Source: Chionis minor (lineage: Eukaryota > Chordata > Aves > Charadriiformes > Chionididae). Taken from it: a stretch of DNA of 64,000 nucleotides. Made by a program: the position numbers and the translations under genes. The notes under the pieces are model-generated. The model made no database searches and was not told where the DNA came from. It saw only the letters and a program-made list of their open reading frames with translations. The stretch spans positions 310,250-374,249 of the forward strand of contig VZSF01001213.1 of NCBI GenBank assembly GCA_013398295.1, written 5' to 3'. Positions 12,691 through 25,708 of this stretch are shown here, in pieces. Numbering within the stretch: position 1 is the first letter of the stretch; every line of letters starts with the position of its first letter.

Positions 12691-13479
12691 TTAATCCCTG
12701 ATCCGTGGTGCCTGGTGAATCAAGCAACCTACAACAAGAGCAGAGTCAGCTCTGCTCAGTACCCGGAGCACTGCACAGGGAGATGTTCTGCCAAGATCTT
12801 GTAAACAGCAGGAAAAATTACAAGTTGTGTAATCACATGCTGCCTGCCCATATTCACTAATGTCGGTGACAGAAATCTCTGTCCTTTCTCTCTCTGTCCT
12901 GAACCGCTGCTCGGTGCTGCTATAGGCACACCAAAAGTTTTTCAACCTAGAGAGATTTCCAGACGGTTTAATGGCAGAAGCAGAAAGCCTGAAACTCGCA
13001 CAGCACTTTGTGACCATTGTGTTCAGCAGCAAATCCATGTTAATGGGGATACTATCAATCATCTTACCCCACTGGCACAGACCATCAAGCTCACAAAAGC
13101 TGAGGGCAGAGCAGGAACTCTCAGTATCCCAGTACATCTGTAAAATGCCTTGTATCAGGACCCTGATCTTTAGTGGCCCTTCAGTGTGCTGCCCATGCAG
13201 GAACAGGAGGATTAGCATCACAGAAAAGCAATTTAGATGTTTCCATATCATTTCACGTATTTTCCACAGCATACTAGACTCAGAGAAATCTGGAATTAAG
13301 ACTGACACTGGCATCAAAGAGATCCAGTCAGCATTTTCTACTAACTCGTCAATTCGATAAAAATCACTGTGGTTCAGTCTGAGCGAAGAGTGAACAAGAA
13401 GTCCTGAGTCATCCCCTGCAGTCTTAGCTGTCAAACCATCAATGAAATATTTCAGTCTTTGCCTCTGGTGCTTAACTGC
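12691..13479 (-). CDS. Unidentified long open reading frame, coding status unproven
   Basis: On the minus strand one frame stays open for about 262 codons, between an in-frame TAA upstream (13478-13480) and a TAA at 12691-12693. With stops at about one codon in 18, such a length is not expected by chance in 64 kb. There is no ATG near the beginning. The first in-frame ATG is at 13312-13314, so an intact mRNA would need an upstream exon or a later start. The first 60 residues after 13434 have a balanced, protein-like make-up (DDSGLLVHSS, then FYRIDELVENADWISLMPV). A short hydrophobic stretch (CFSVMLILLFL) follows, and the end is rich in Cys and Ser. A donor-like site, TGGGGTAAGATG, lies within the frame near 13066, so only the upstream part might be an exon. 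I do not recognise the protein. A shorter open frame (129 codons) runs antisense at 12971-13360. Alternatives are a retrocopy, an old viral or transposon remnant, or a chance frame in a GC-richer patch. Confidence 0.25.
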   Translation of the reverse strand, partial: AVKHQRQRLKYFIDGLTAKTAGDDSGLLVHSSLRLNHSDFYRIDELVENADWISLMPVSVLIPDFSESSMLWKIREMIWKHLNCFSVMLILLFLHGQHTEGPLKIRVLIQGILQMYWDTESSCSALSFCELDGLCQWGKMIDSIPINMDLLLNTMVTKCCASFRLSASAIKPSGNLSRLKNFWCAYSSTEQRFRTERERTEISVTDISEYGQAACDYTTCNFSCCLQDLGRTSPCAVLRVLSRADSALVVGCLIHQAPRIRD

Positions 13480-16400
13480 TTAGGAACTAACTGTTCAAAT
13501 ACTTTTTTTATTTTTCATGGGCTGATTCTCCTCATCCCTTACCTATGGTCTAGTTGGAAAAAGTTAGTGAAAAGGAGTTTGAACTTGTACAATCAAGCTG
13601 GTTTTCCATTATGAGTAGGCCAAAGTGGCTTGTACTTATAACAGTGAGAAGTGTAATAAATAATCACTCTGCTGGTGTGCAGTTCAAAAATGACTTGGCA
13701 AATAGTTTTCCAAATTCTTCTAAAACTAAGCAACAAACTTTCCAAGGTCAAGAAAAAATGTTTGCTCATTTGCCATCTCTAAAACAAAGGTAAAAATGAA
13801 GAGGCAAGACTATGTTAAGTGCTGAATAGGAAATAAATCATATCACAGGAGTCTGGTTGTGACCTCAGTGTGTGGTTCTCCTTTGAAAAAAGGATTCTCT
13901 AAAGTTTTTCCAGTTCCCATCCTGCACTCCAAGCTCCGTCCTTCTCCTTGCTCATCATTCCCGGTTTTAAAGATTGTGTGGGCTAACTTAAAAAAATAAA
14001 GAAATCTTTTTAAAATGGGCATTTTTCTTTCCTGATCATAGTCCAATGGAAACCATCTATAGGCCTCCCTAGTCAGTTCCCCAGCTCCAGAAAGAACTTT
14101 GCCAAATTGCAATTTATGTAATTTGCACTTCAAAATGTGGGCACATAACCTCAGTGCTCTCAGAGTTGTGGGAATAAACAGAATTTCTCCACAAATCTTT
14201 GGGGGAACTTTTAATCAAAAGTCTGCCTGGGGCCGGATGTTATCATGCAACATGAAGAAGCAGGATTGTGATAGATCTACTCCCAGAAAGGTTTAATCAA
14301 ATCTCTTCAGTCAGAGTATTCTGCCCTTGAGTCACTGATGGGCATAGGCAATGCAGGGGTGATGCAAGAATGTCCTTAAAGAAGCACGGCACTCTTTTGT
14401 CCCTTGCATTAAACGTGGACAGCATAGAGCACCAAGCCCTGCCTGCTTCTTGCTCCTTAGGTGATGGATGATGAACACTTTCTTCCCTTTCTAGCACTAG
14501 GATAAATACAGTGGCGTGAATTCTATATCCTTTAAAATCACATACATTTGTATGCACCTCTGGAAGGTGTTTCCAAAACTCAGTAACCCACAAATGAAGA
14601 ATACTGAAAATATTTATCACCATCAGAAGAGTAAGCCTGAGGAAAAATCAGGCAGAAATAAGGCACTGACAGTACAATTCATCTATTTGTAAGTTTATGT
14701 AGAACTGCATATGAATTTGGTATTTTGAGTATTAACTAATCATTTGTTAATGTTACAGAGATCTAATTTGAATCTCAATTATACTGGTGTTATTCTGAAA
14801 CAACTCCACCAAGTTAATTCTTTTCAACCCAGCAATCCATTAACACCTTTAGTCTGGAATTCCCCCAAGTTTACACTATTTTATCTGAGATTGCGGAATG
14901 AAGACTCGTGTCTGGAAGAGAGGCTAAAGGAACCATTAGCGATTTGCTTAGGATGCCAAGAAAGAGATCGTCAGTGAAAAGAGGCTTAAGGATTTACTGC
15001 TCAGAGCAAAAAGAGTGGGGCAGCTTACCTGTGGTACCGAAAGACTCAGATTTTTTTTTTTCTTTTTTCACATATCTGGGTTCTGCAGGCAAAAAAGAAG
15101 GGGCATGTTATACGAGGCACTAAGTCACAGAGTGGGACCCAAACTCTCCATCACCCGCTTCATCAGGAGCTGGATTCTCCCTGTGCAGTAGGACTCGTGG
15201 TATTGATCACACCGTGCCCTCCTTCAGCAGGGCCAAAGAGCCTTAAAATTAAAAGGAAGCTCATTTTCACCACCTGGTTGTAAAATTAATTAAGTGCACT
15301 GGTTGGGCAATGATTGGAACAATATTTATTTTAACATTTTCCACTATTTCTTAAAGCAAAACATCTTCTGCTTAAAATACATGGGACATTGAACTTTTAA
15401 TAAATATGACTGTGCTGGAATGTGGTTACACTACTTCATGTGTATAAGGTAGGGGATTATTTTGAAGAAATAAGAGGACTCAGGGTATTACAAATGATTT
15501 CTCAGTTGAGTAAAAGAAAACATAACTTTTAGGAAAATGATTCCCAGTAACTCAGGTTTTGGTTTTCCTCCTACAGGAAAAGTACAGGGTAAGTGGGGAT
15601 AGAGCTGAGCAGGATTTTTCAACAATTCAGACTTTCAGCTGAAAATAATGATTTAGTCAAGGGAAACCTTTGCTTGGAAAAGATTTGGTCTTCACAGTTT
15701 TTTTTTCTGCGTACACGCTTTTAGGAATTATTTTCAAAATTTGCTTTTCTGTTACTAATAACAATGGAATCAGTAGTAAAGATAAAATTCTTTTTAAAAG
15801 CAGAAAAAATGTATTCACAACAGTTTCTAGAAGCCAGATGCTCTAAAGCAAAGTTGCTAATAATTGAAGATGTTCTTCTTGTTGACCCTATGTGTATTTC
15901 TTTTTAAATTGTTATTTACATATATACAAGTATTTTTAGACAGCCTTTTGGAATACCAGGAGTGTCGGTACGGTCCCAGCTGTCCCCTTAGCACAAAAAG
16001 CCCCACTAGCAGTAGGAATCACTTAACTCAGGAGTAAGGCAGCTATCCCAAGACACACGGTGTAACCAGGTCATAACCAACGTTCCCGCTTGGTTCTTGC
16101 CTTTTTCTCTCTGTGCTCAGACATGGAGCCCCCCGCCCAGAGAGCCCGGGAGAAGGCAAAGAGGAGGCAGTTTCACTTGCAGCATTTTAAATCATTCCGA
16201 GAGGGACAGATTTACAGTACCCCTTCAGGCCAGTGTAAAGGAGATGTACAATCCTGCAAACGGAGACTAGAGATGTTTTACAAATTGTAAAGACATGGAG
16301 ACAAAGGCACAGGGCAAAGCCAGGAGTAAAATCTAGCCAATCTTGCAAACTGCCTGATTATTCAGGCTCCGTGTAAGAGCTGAGACTTTATCCCCCGAGT

Positions 16401-17245
16401 GAGCAACCTTTGAACTTATGCTAAATTTCAGATTGCGTTGATGACTGCGTTCCTAAGGAGTACAGGTTCCATCAAAGGACCGAGAGCGCCCATGAAAGCA
16501 CAGCAATTGCAGAGGACAGGAATGAAGGGGAAAGCGTTGTCTCGCTGTGCGAATGTGAAACAGATCTCCTATCTTTCATAAATATTTACAAAGTAATTAG
16601 AAAAAAGGAAAGAAAATACACATCAACAAATGAGGCACATCAAAACACTGTCACTAAAGCTTGCATTTCAAAAAAAATTAGGAGGAAGAGAAGGGCAGCT
16701 GTAGTCTATAGAAAACTTCATTAATGTTTTCAAATCACTCATAGGATTTAGGTGCTGAAAGGCATGCTAAATTGGGATTTATACATAATCAGATCATTGA
16801 AAAACATACAAATGGCTGCCAGAGTAAAGTACAATGTTCACTTTTGAAATTACAAAAAATCCTTTGTTTCAGAGAGTGAATTGACTAAAGTTTAGTTTCA
16901 GTGAAGCATGTTTTTGCTTTGGGTGTCATTATTTAGTTTGGCCTCCTTGCCAGAGAAACCTTTTTACTGACTGCAGTTCCTTCAACTGTTGTTTTTATTC
17001 TCCAGCAACTGAAAAAAAAAAAGGCAAGAAAAAAAAAATCAAGGCTGTATCAGATGCTTCATATTTAAATGAGAACTGCTCAGTGTTTACCTTTAATTTT
17101 GAGATGGCAGTGGGGGAGAGTTGCAGGGGGCTTGGTTGCTTGCCAGGAGTTCTCAAACAGATGGATTTGAGCCTCCTCGCTTAAATAATCTGGAAAATCG
17201 AGTTGGACTGGTTGAATCAAATTGCTGGCAAGTGGGTAAGGAAAA
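13480..17245. other. AT-rich non-coding stretch
   Basis: Only short, unremarkable open frames occur. A donor-like ATAGGTAAGG lies on the minus strand near 13545, upstream of the long open frame, but no exon can be drawn from it. The 15265-15345 segment is rich in AATTAATTAAG and ATTGG/ACAAT text of the kind seen in conserved enhancers. Two A-rich runs lie around 17009-17040. A doubtful MIR-like body is listed separately. Confidence 0.5.
16250..16345 (-). mobile_element. Doubtful MIR-like SINE body
   Basis: The plus strand reads gagacaaaggcacagggc and then aagccaggagtaaaatcta. This resembles the antisense of the MIR middle part (gaaactgaggcacagag, then gccaggattcgaac). Only two blocks agree and neither end is recognisable, so this may be a chance match. 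Confidence 0.3.
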
Positions 17246-17312
17246 CATCCATCCATCCATCTATCCATCCATCCATCCATCCATCCATCCATCCATCCAT
17301 CCATCCATCCAT
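17246..17312. repeat. CATC tetranucleotide microsatellite
   Basis: About 16-17 units of CATC/CCAT run without a break except for one unit changed to ctat at 17261-17264. The tract yields artificial open frames with repeated HPSI on the plus strand and MDGW on the minus strand, which should not be taken as proteins. Its length and purity suggest it varies between individuals. Confidence 0.98.
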
Positions 17313-20000
17313 TCAGGCACCTATACCACTCCCATCATCATGGTATCTGTGCACCTTCAACAGCAGTGTCACGCAGAAGCCTCAGATTCCACACACCACC
17401 AACCATGCCCTTGGCAAAAACCCAGCAGCTTTGCCAGAGATAAAGGATTACGTGTGTTATGCCTGTGCATACTAAAGAAAGGATTTTTGCACTTTAACAG
17501 CAGTTTCTGAGGTTTCTATGGCTAAGAAATTCAAGCACACACATATCCTAAATCTTAGGACTTAGTGATGATGAATAGCTCTGAATGTACTCTTATGGTA
17601 TGTTCATTGAAACCTTGTGATTAGAGGAGGAATAAAAAAAACATATTTCCTTTTATAGTTAGGTAGAGGTAGGAGATAGTGTTTCCAAATGGTTACTAGG
17701 TAAACTCATTTGTCATCATTTTGTTTTCCTTTTTTTCTTCCCTTTCTTTTATTTTTTTTTTCTCCTGTGAGAACTGCCTGTCTCAACACCTGTAGAGACA
17801 GGAATTATTTAGATAGGAATTCATTTGGAGGGGGGGAGAGGAACTGGGGGTAGAGCTGAAACGTCTGTTTGGACATCCAACCTTGCTAGTGGGGTAGTTC
17901 CCATGGATACAATAGAAAAATACACTTCTCTGCAAGGAAGAACAGAGTTCCAGTAGATAAAGGGCATAATGTGTTCTGTACACTGAGAACAAACTCTGAT
18001 CCTCCTGACCTGTGCAGTCTCTAAAGGGTATTTAGGACCAATACAAAGGATAACCGCAACCTGTGTCCAGGAGCAGCACTGCATGGAAAGGTCCAAATAA
18101 GGAACTTGAACCATTTCTCCCCCTCGCCAGCCCCAAGTTGGCAGATTGCACTGGCATCAAACTAGTTTACAGGTACGGAAACAAGCAGATGAATTAAATG
18201 GGCTGCATACTTCATGGGATTATGTATTGCGCGTACTTTGTAATGATTTAAGAATCGATTCGTTGCCAAGAATTAGAGCAGGAAAGAAAAGAACATGTAT
18301 AAAACTTTTTTGTATGACGTTTTTATAGAGGTGTATGTAGTCTGAAGGGATAGTCCTTTGCATTTGACAAGCACTGCTTTCTGAGCAACCACTATGAGTA
18401 TCACAGCTCCCATCTTCCTTCAGTTCTCTACCAGGTCAAGAGACTCCTGCCCCTTTCTTCCCATTGAACTACTCTATACAGTTAGGCTGTGGAAGTCCTT
18501 CTCACAAGACGCTGCAGATGTGGGTTCTTAAATTTGCTCACACAGACCTGATGGAGCACATGATATACAAACACTCTGAGGGCCATTAAACACAAAGCCT
18601 CTGGCTCAGGAAACACCTCCTGCCCGCACCAGGTGGGCAGGACCAGTCCTTGCTGGCCACTGGTAGACCCAAGATGTGGGGCTAAGGGCTTTGGGCTGAC
18701 AGATACCGAAGTTCTTACCCTCTGCTGTGTCGCGTGACTTTGCAGAACCATCAACACACAAGGGCTCTCCTAAATTTAGCCACTTAACTGAGATTCTTCA
18801 GTTAGGAAAAGACATGCACCAAGGTGCCCCCGTAGCCCCTGGAGAGGGGATGAGAGGGAGACACCCACTGCACCCACCTCATACCTGAATTGCCCTCTGG
18901 GGGTACGTCTCACCCTATTGTCTAGAGACAGGGCAGCCAGAGTTCTCAATTCTCTCAATGCCTAATTGCTTAAATTTAGGTAGGGTAAATCTAGGCCTGT
19001 GCTTTCATATGAGCATTTACACGGGAAATGCTCACCACATAATTGTTGAGAATGGATGTCTAGTAGTTGTCTAGAATAATAAATGTAAGTGTGTACCATA
19101 GAGGAACCGGGTTCATGCCAAACTGTACAACCCAATCCTGCAAATCTAGCTGAAAAGCTCTGATTTCTGAGCATTTTGTTGTAATGTTTTCAATACCTTT
19201 TTCATTTGTTTGTTTCTTCAAGGAACTCTAAAGCTGAAAAGTGTTTTCAAAAAAACATTTAAAAAAAAAATAGCTTGTTTTCTTTTGAAAGTCGCCAAAG
19301 GTCACTAGGGAAAAGCTTTAGTTTGCAGATTTCCCGTTAAAAAGAGAAAAAAAAAAAGAATAGAAAATGTTAGACAGAACAGGCTGTCTAAAAATTGTTA
19401 TTGTGGTCAAAAGCCACTTTTCAATTAAAAAAATGCCAATGACACAACGTCTCCAAGTTCTAATCTGCAGTTTAGAAGTGCTTACTGATATAAGTGGTAT
19501 CACTGGCTTCATTAAAACTACTTATAAATAAGAGCAATTGTTATTTAAAGGTATCTCTAATACATTATAAAATTACATTTTTTTTTAAATGATACAGTGT
19601 ACTTCATTCAAGTTGATGCAATTAGAACTTTCTCAGCATCTTGCAGAACTCAGATCCCTTACCTGTTATCGGCAGCGACGTTGGATACATCATTGTTATA
19701 TCGTTATTGTTTTATATCAAAGTAACAACTAGACTCCAAGCCTAGACAGAGCATTAGTGTAATGCACATAGGTACAAAGGAAAAGACAGTCTGTAAAAGG
19801 TGTTAGGAAAATCACCATAACACCATAACATGCTGCAATGCATACGTAAACAGTATTAAGGCAGCTATGTGGCCAAGGTTGGGGCATAGCAGCTTTGTGT
19901 ACACTTCTTTAATTTGGGATGGACTTTGCTAGCTCTATACATATGGAGTAGCAGTGGAACCCCTGAATGAATCAATGAAATATTTATAGGAAATATTTAT
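17313..20000. other. AT-rich non-coding stretch
   Basis: I find no gene. A pyrimidine-rich tract lies at about 17723-17766 on the plus strand. A few overlapping open frames of 60-97 codons between 17.8 and 19.2 kb carry no recognisable motif. Homopolymer A and T runs occur near 19260 and 19345. Confidence 0.5.
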
Positions 20001-20990
20001 AGCGGACGAGGCTGACCATGACTAAGGACATGTTTACAAGAAGAATGAAAGGAGATGCAGAGAGCCCAAAGCCAGTTCTGAGACTGGTGTTGTCTCTGGG
20101 AAGAAAAAAAAGCACAATAAAGTCAAACCAACATGACACTGTGACTACAACAGCGTTTCCATCTACACTGCACAACCAGAGATTCGCAGTCCCTGACCCT
20201 GACAACACAGAGAGCTTGTCCGAGGTGGAGCAGCCAGCAGCCATCCATGCAACGAAGAGCATGGCTCCAGCTCTCCTCCAAGCTGCCTCTATGACTCTTA
20301 ACATGCCATGGTTCATTTTTGTGCTGTTCTTTTCAGCTGCACGGCATATTGTGAGGGCTATGTTGTAGCCCACCAAAGGAGAGTTTCTACACCGGGAAGC
20401 TAAGAGTATACGTGGCATACTCCCTAGTATGGGGTGGCAGGCGGTGGAGGTAGCCAAGCCAGGAGCCACTTAATTTATTTATACTGCTTCTGGAGAAAAG
20501 TATCCCAGAGGAGTGCTTAGGCTTTATTTCAGAGTGGACTGAAGGCGTGCTCCAAAACAGAGCCCAGGGTTGAGCTGAAATCTCCACAGTGTTGAGAATC
20601 AGGACCCGTGCCCAGGAGCACCCTGGAGGGCTGAACTGTTGGGTCGCATAGCTATAGCCGCTGCTGAGCCTTTCTCCTCGCCGGAAGCAAAGAGCCTGTC
20701 TGGGAGCATCCCCTGCCTGGCTCCAGCCTCATCCTCCACCCAGCAAGCCCTAAATATACCTGACGTGAGGTGTCACATCCAGCTGTCAGGCTAATGGGGA
20801 CACAAAGCAGAGAGCTGGGCGTGCCATCCTCCACTAGAGAGGAGCTGTGGGGGTGCCTAAACTCACACACACCAGTTCCTAAAGAGTTAAACAACCTGCT
20901 TTTCCCTCCACTTTTTTCCACTCCCCTGAAAAATGTCTCCATTTTATTCCTAAACCCATGTGGGTTTGAGGGTCTCCTCTTCATCTCCCT
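20001..20990. other. GC-richer patch with opposed open frames, no gene identified
   Basis: Composition rises here, most clearly at about 20580-20870. Open frames overlap on both strands: 161 codons minus (19984-20469), 116 plus (20018-20368), 110 minus (20652-20984) and 116 plus (20770-21120). I recognise none. The 161-codon minus frame has two hydrophobic stretches, but hydrophobic peptides are common in antisense readings. In a GC-richer patch, frames of this length are expected by chance. Confidence 0.4.
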
Positions 20991-23900
20991 CTTCGTGCTG
21001 AAATTCTGTATCTGCTGCTGTGTGTGTTGCTGGGTCTGTGCACAGGTCCCTGCTATCTTGTTACCAAGATTTAGGCCACAAATTTTGAGACTAAACAGAC
21101 AAAAATGTGTAAATGGTTAGCTCAAAACCAAAAGCTTTTTCTTATTGTGTCAGCTTTTTTTTTTTTTTCTGCTAAAAGGTGTGTGTTTCTAACATCCCTG
21201 GTTACACACCGTAATGTTGTTCTGTAATTCAAATACCATGTAAAAATATGTATTTGCGCCCCATCTCTAATAGATATAAAATAGCCAAAGACAAAAAATA
21301 ATTGATCTGAAAAGGAAAATACTCAGATTCTAAAGTACTACAGCCTGAGTGCCATTGTTTCAGCAAGGATAACAGCACCATAAAGGCAGGGAAGATGATT
21401 TTACCCAGTGTCAGATGCAATTCAGTCGCTGGAAGGTTCCTTATGCTGAGCACAGTAGAATAAGTAATGGACAGGATGTCATTCATCTCACCCTGCTGTA
21501 TGCGTGAAAGGGACTAGATGAACAGGTTCCCTGCGAGTGTTTGTTTCTCTGCCCTGACAATAAAGGGAGTATAGAGCAATGCAGATGTCTATATTATAGA
21601 TGTTTGAAGTTAGGCGTAAACAAAATATTTACTTCTGGACTAGGATGTCTTGGTGCCATAAATGCTCAAAACTCTTCTTTCATACCTGTTAATAATTATG
21701 AACTTGGCCCTAATATCAAAGATATTTAGAGATGAAACATATTTTAGGCTTTTTTTTTTTTTATTTACCTTCTATGTTGTGGGGGGAGGTTCAGCCTTCA
21801 AGGCACATTTTGGTCATGTATTTAAGCTCTTCCTGCTTAGGTTTAGGCTACAACTGAAGTCTAAAAGTGTCACGTAATCAAATGATTCTGGAAAGTGGGG
21901 TTTCAATATTCCTCTTACCTCTACCAAGAGTTAGTAATAATGATTTGGTTTATAATGTAAGAATTTGAAAGAAGTTTTCTAGAAAGATATGTGGCTTCTC
22001 TTAAAAGGTTTACAAATCACGTGTCTCTTTTTCCTAGCAAGTGCTGCGAGATTAGTAACTTCAGGAAAAAAGAGAGCTGCAAATACTTACACAACGTACT
22101 GCCTTTGAGTGACACGTAGTCACTGTGGATCCTGTATAAAGAAAATGTTGCTAGGTGGTTGATAAATAAAAACAAAGTGGGTTGGATGCGTAGCTGAGTC
22201 TGAACATGAATTTTCAGAACTATCAAATGAATATGACATGAACAAAGGAGTCAGCAAGGAAACAAGAAAGAGTTTCAGAGTAATGCTGGAGTTACTTGCA
22301 TTGCTTTCCAGAGGTAATTAGGCACAGTCAGGTGTAGGAGCCGCCACTGTTATGTGGCTGCAAAAATTAAGGCAATAAAGACAAAAGCAAGTTAATTTTA
22401 AGGTGGAACGAAGGCAGCTTTTTAACACAGAACTACAAATTTAGCCAGTGCAAATGGTGGTCTCTGAATAGGCAGAAGAGTTAACTTAGGTAAGTGAAAC
22501 AAAGTACAAACAAATCAAAGAAGCTACACAGTAAGAAATAACATTTGAAATTATTTATTCTGAGAATTGTTTAAGTGCGGTCTAATTCTGTACAGCTATG
22601 TGACACAAATTATGGATAAATATTATTTTAAAGTGATAACCCACAAAATACTGTGAATTTGGGAGATCTTACAGATGTAAAACCTGAGCTGACAAGCTTA
22701 GCAAACTGAGGCAGGTTTTGATTTGTTTCATAGAAAATAATTAAAAGTTGGTAAGCATTACCTCAAAGTTATTATTTTGTTACTCTAACCACAACTTCAT
22801 ATAGTTTTCCTGTAAACTACTAAAAATGGGATCAGGCCATGTCTCCAATATCATGACTATAATTTGTTTGTATTGAGAAGTTTCCAATTTTCTTTATTTT
22901 TTTTTAAAACCATAGTTCAGCACAATATACCTAGAGACCTCAAGATTAAAATGTGGACAGACTTCCCCTCTTAAAACGGCAACCATAACCTTCTGACTTT
23001 TGAATTTCACTGATCTAACACTACAACAGTATCCATTTTAAAGAAAGTGAAAAACATTTCCTTACTTCCCTTGAAATTAGAATTTCCCATCAAAGTGATA
23101 GCAAAGCAAAAGGTAGGTTCAGGATAGGTGATATTCCGCCATATGGAGGGGTGAATTTAAAAGGCATCTTATGCAAAACACATGTTCAATAACTATTTTT
23201 TAAAAAATGTTCAACCCTGCAGAGCTAGAAACAAGAACTTCATACTATTGCTTCTAGCTGGAAAGGTCCTACAATAAATATTAGTCCTTGGAATTGTGAC
23301 ATTTTTATGCTTTGGAGTTGAGATTTTTGGAGATTTTTATGGTTCTTGACCCCTGAAAGGTTGGATTCATGGTAAGTAGGGCATGTGGCTTTTCAAGGCT
23401 ACATAGCATAGTCTCAGTAAAAACAGGCAAAACTCCCTCACTGCTCTGATGGTAACAAACCTCCTTCTAATTTCCAGCTTCAATTTATTCATGGTGAGTT
23501 TATACCATTTGTTCTCGTGCCAGCCTTATCCTTTATTTTTAATAGCTTTTCAACCTCCCTGTATTTACCTCCCTAATGTATTTATAGAGAACGATCACGT
23601 GTCCTCTCAGATCTTTGCTAACTTTTTCAGTGTCCTCTGGTAAAAAAGGTTTTAAAAATTCTGCTTTAACATACACAGCCTATGCAGAATACGTACTATG
23701 CTATAAATTTTTCTACCACTTGGATGGAACAATCTTCACAATTTACCCACAGCTTTTCACTGCTGAATATGGCAGTCACCCCAAGCTTGGGTATGTACTT
23801 ACTTCTTAATATATGTCTCCTTTACATCTATATAAATGCAGAGTATGTATCTTATTCTTGAAGAAATTGTTTTACTTAGGCTGTAGATGAATAAATGTAT

Positions 23901-25536
23901 GAATATATATTTTTTTATTTTTAGTTAATCATCTACACTGGTGTTGACTTGAAAGTAATGCATATTTCAAGTGCCCAGCACAAAGTAAATTGATGTAACA
24001 CAGAGTCATCTCATGAAAATGGCTAACATGTTGATGAGACAGTATAAGTATTCAAAAATCACGAGCCAGAATCACAAATCAGGGAGACAGTCATTAAAGC
24101 CATGAAATTAAAAATATTTCTTGAGGTTTTCAAGTAGCTTTTGACCTTTTAAATTTTCATGGGCCAGACCTTTCTCTGCAAATGTAAGAGTTATGTATCA
24201 ACGTCATAATAAATGAGACAGGATTTTCTTGTAATTAGCTGACTTCAGTGGAGGTTTAGATAAAACATACAAAATATTATGAGATTTGTGATAAAATCTT
24301 AAGAGTCATCAGTGCTGAGTTATAGAAACAGAAAGCTGTAGGTGGTAGGAGTCAAGGGAACAAAACAGGCATCACTCAGCTGTCGATGGATTACCTGGAG
24401 GTCCAGAGAAGAACAAGACTTGAGAAAAAACAGGGGATTTAGAAGGAAAAATTGCAAGTCTTAACAGTGTTCACACTACAGTTTTGAGGACTGCTGTGAA
24501 GGGTATCCCTTCTCAGGAAAAATTGCTTCACACAGCACCTATCGTAGCCCTGCGTCATGAAGGAGGCTTTTGGCTTCTTAATGTGCCATCTTCTGCATAC
24601 TTAGGAGAAGTCCTGCGGCTGCTTAAAAAGTGTGCTGGATAGTAGCCTCTCTCAAAGGGGAACTGCACAGCAGAGATCACTAGAGAACAGCTTGCTCTGG
24701 TCACAACCCCTCCAGCTCGGAGACTGGTCAACTGCGCGCTTTGGGCAATTTTCCAGCCTCTTTGTGCAGCCAGGAGTGGATCTAGCCCAAGATCTACGAG
24801 GTACAAAGGATTCGAGCAAGTGCCTGAAAAGTCCGTAAAACCATGGGAGTTATTCTGAACTGGGTCTTAAAACCAAAAAGAAACTATTACAGTTGCTTCA
24901 ATGTGGGGGTGATGTGTCTGCACTTCTTTGTACTTGTGAAAAGGTGCCAGCAGCGCTCCGCACCACTGCTAGTCTGGAGGTCTGGGACTTCTGGAGGCCA
25001 AAGAGAAGCAACTGCATGGATGCCAATAAAAAGTATATGGTATGTTGAATTTTAGTTCAAAAGCAACATGACTAGCACACCTTCCAAGGGAACAAATAAC
25101 CACAAAAAAGAAAATCAAACCATGGAAATTGTTTAAAGAAGAAAACTCACATTTAATTGAGAATTGCTTCATGTGAGGCAAGAAAGCCAAACCCACTGAG
25201 TGTTTTAGCTATGCTTGATTTATTGAGCACAGTGGGCTTGTCTCTATCACCTGACATAGTAATTTTAAACTATCTTTGAATTATCTTTTTTAATTAAATT
25301 TCTAAGGGAAGATTGGATTTTATGTTTGAGCGATTATTTGTTTGCTTAGAAAACACACTAGACGTCTTGCTGCTTGACCTTTCTTTTACTTCAGATGAGG
25401 ACTTGGAGACACTGAATAGCTGGCCACTTTGTTAACAGCTAGTTCGTTGTAGTTCCAAAGCTAGTACATCTTTCCTGGGCAGGAGTCCTTCCACCCCACA
25501 AGAATTATCTGGTAACATAGACCTCGGGTAGCATCC
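20991..25536. other. AT-rich non-coding stretch
   Basis: There is no supported gene or young repeat. T runs lie near 21155 and 21755. The open frames are under 90 codons and overlap. A short GC-richer segment near 24600-24840 carries two opposed frames of 68-83 codons that do not resemble known proteins. Confidence 0.5.
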
Positions 25537-25708
25537 CACAGAACCACAGAATGTCAGGGGTTGGAAGGGACCTCTGGAGATCATCTGGTCCAACCCCCCT
25601 GCCAGAGCAGGTCCACCTACAGCAGGTTGCACAGGATGGTATCCAGGTGGGTTCGGAATGTCTCCAGAGTTGGAGACTCCACCACCTCTCTGGGCAGCCT
25701 GTTCCCAT
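25537..25708 (-). mobile_element. CR1 LINE fragment with the end of ORF2
   Basis: Read on the minus strand, the piece begins within the last codons of the CR1 ORF2 reverse-transcriptase polyprotein. About 29 codons stay in frame from the [11 protein letters not shown] region to a stop codon. It then runs through the short 3' untranslated part (ggggttggaccagatgatct, ggtcccttccaacccc) to a worn tail. The plus-strand text, such as ccagagcaggtccacctac, differs from the other CR1 copies here and indicates a different subfamily. The element is 5'-truncated, and the sequence beyond 25708 no longer matches clearly. Confidence 0.93.

Noticed and set aside
17246..17312. CRISPR-like repeat array
   Set aside because: The units are four bases with no spacers; it is a microsatellite in a vertebrate genome.
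17080..17510. Open frames with repeated HPSI or MDGW peptides
   Set aside because: They are direct readings of the CATC microsatellite and have no further coding sign.
19984..20469. 161-codon minus-strand frame with hydrophobic stretches, membrane-protein-like at first sight
   Set aside because: No conserved receptor or transporter motif, an overlapping plus-strand frame of similar quality, and a length that chance can give in a GC-richer patch.
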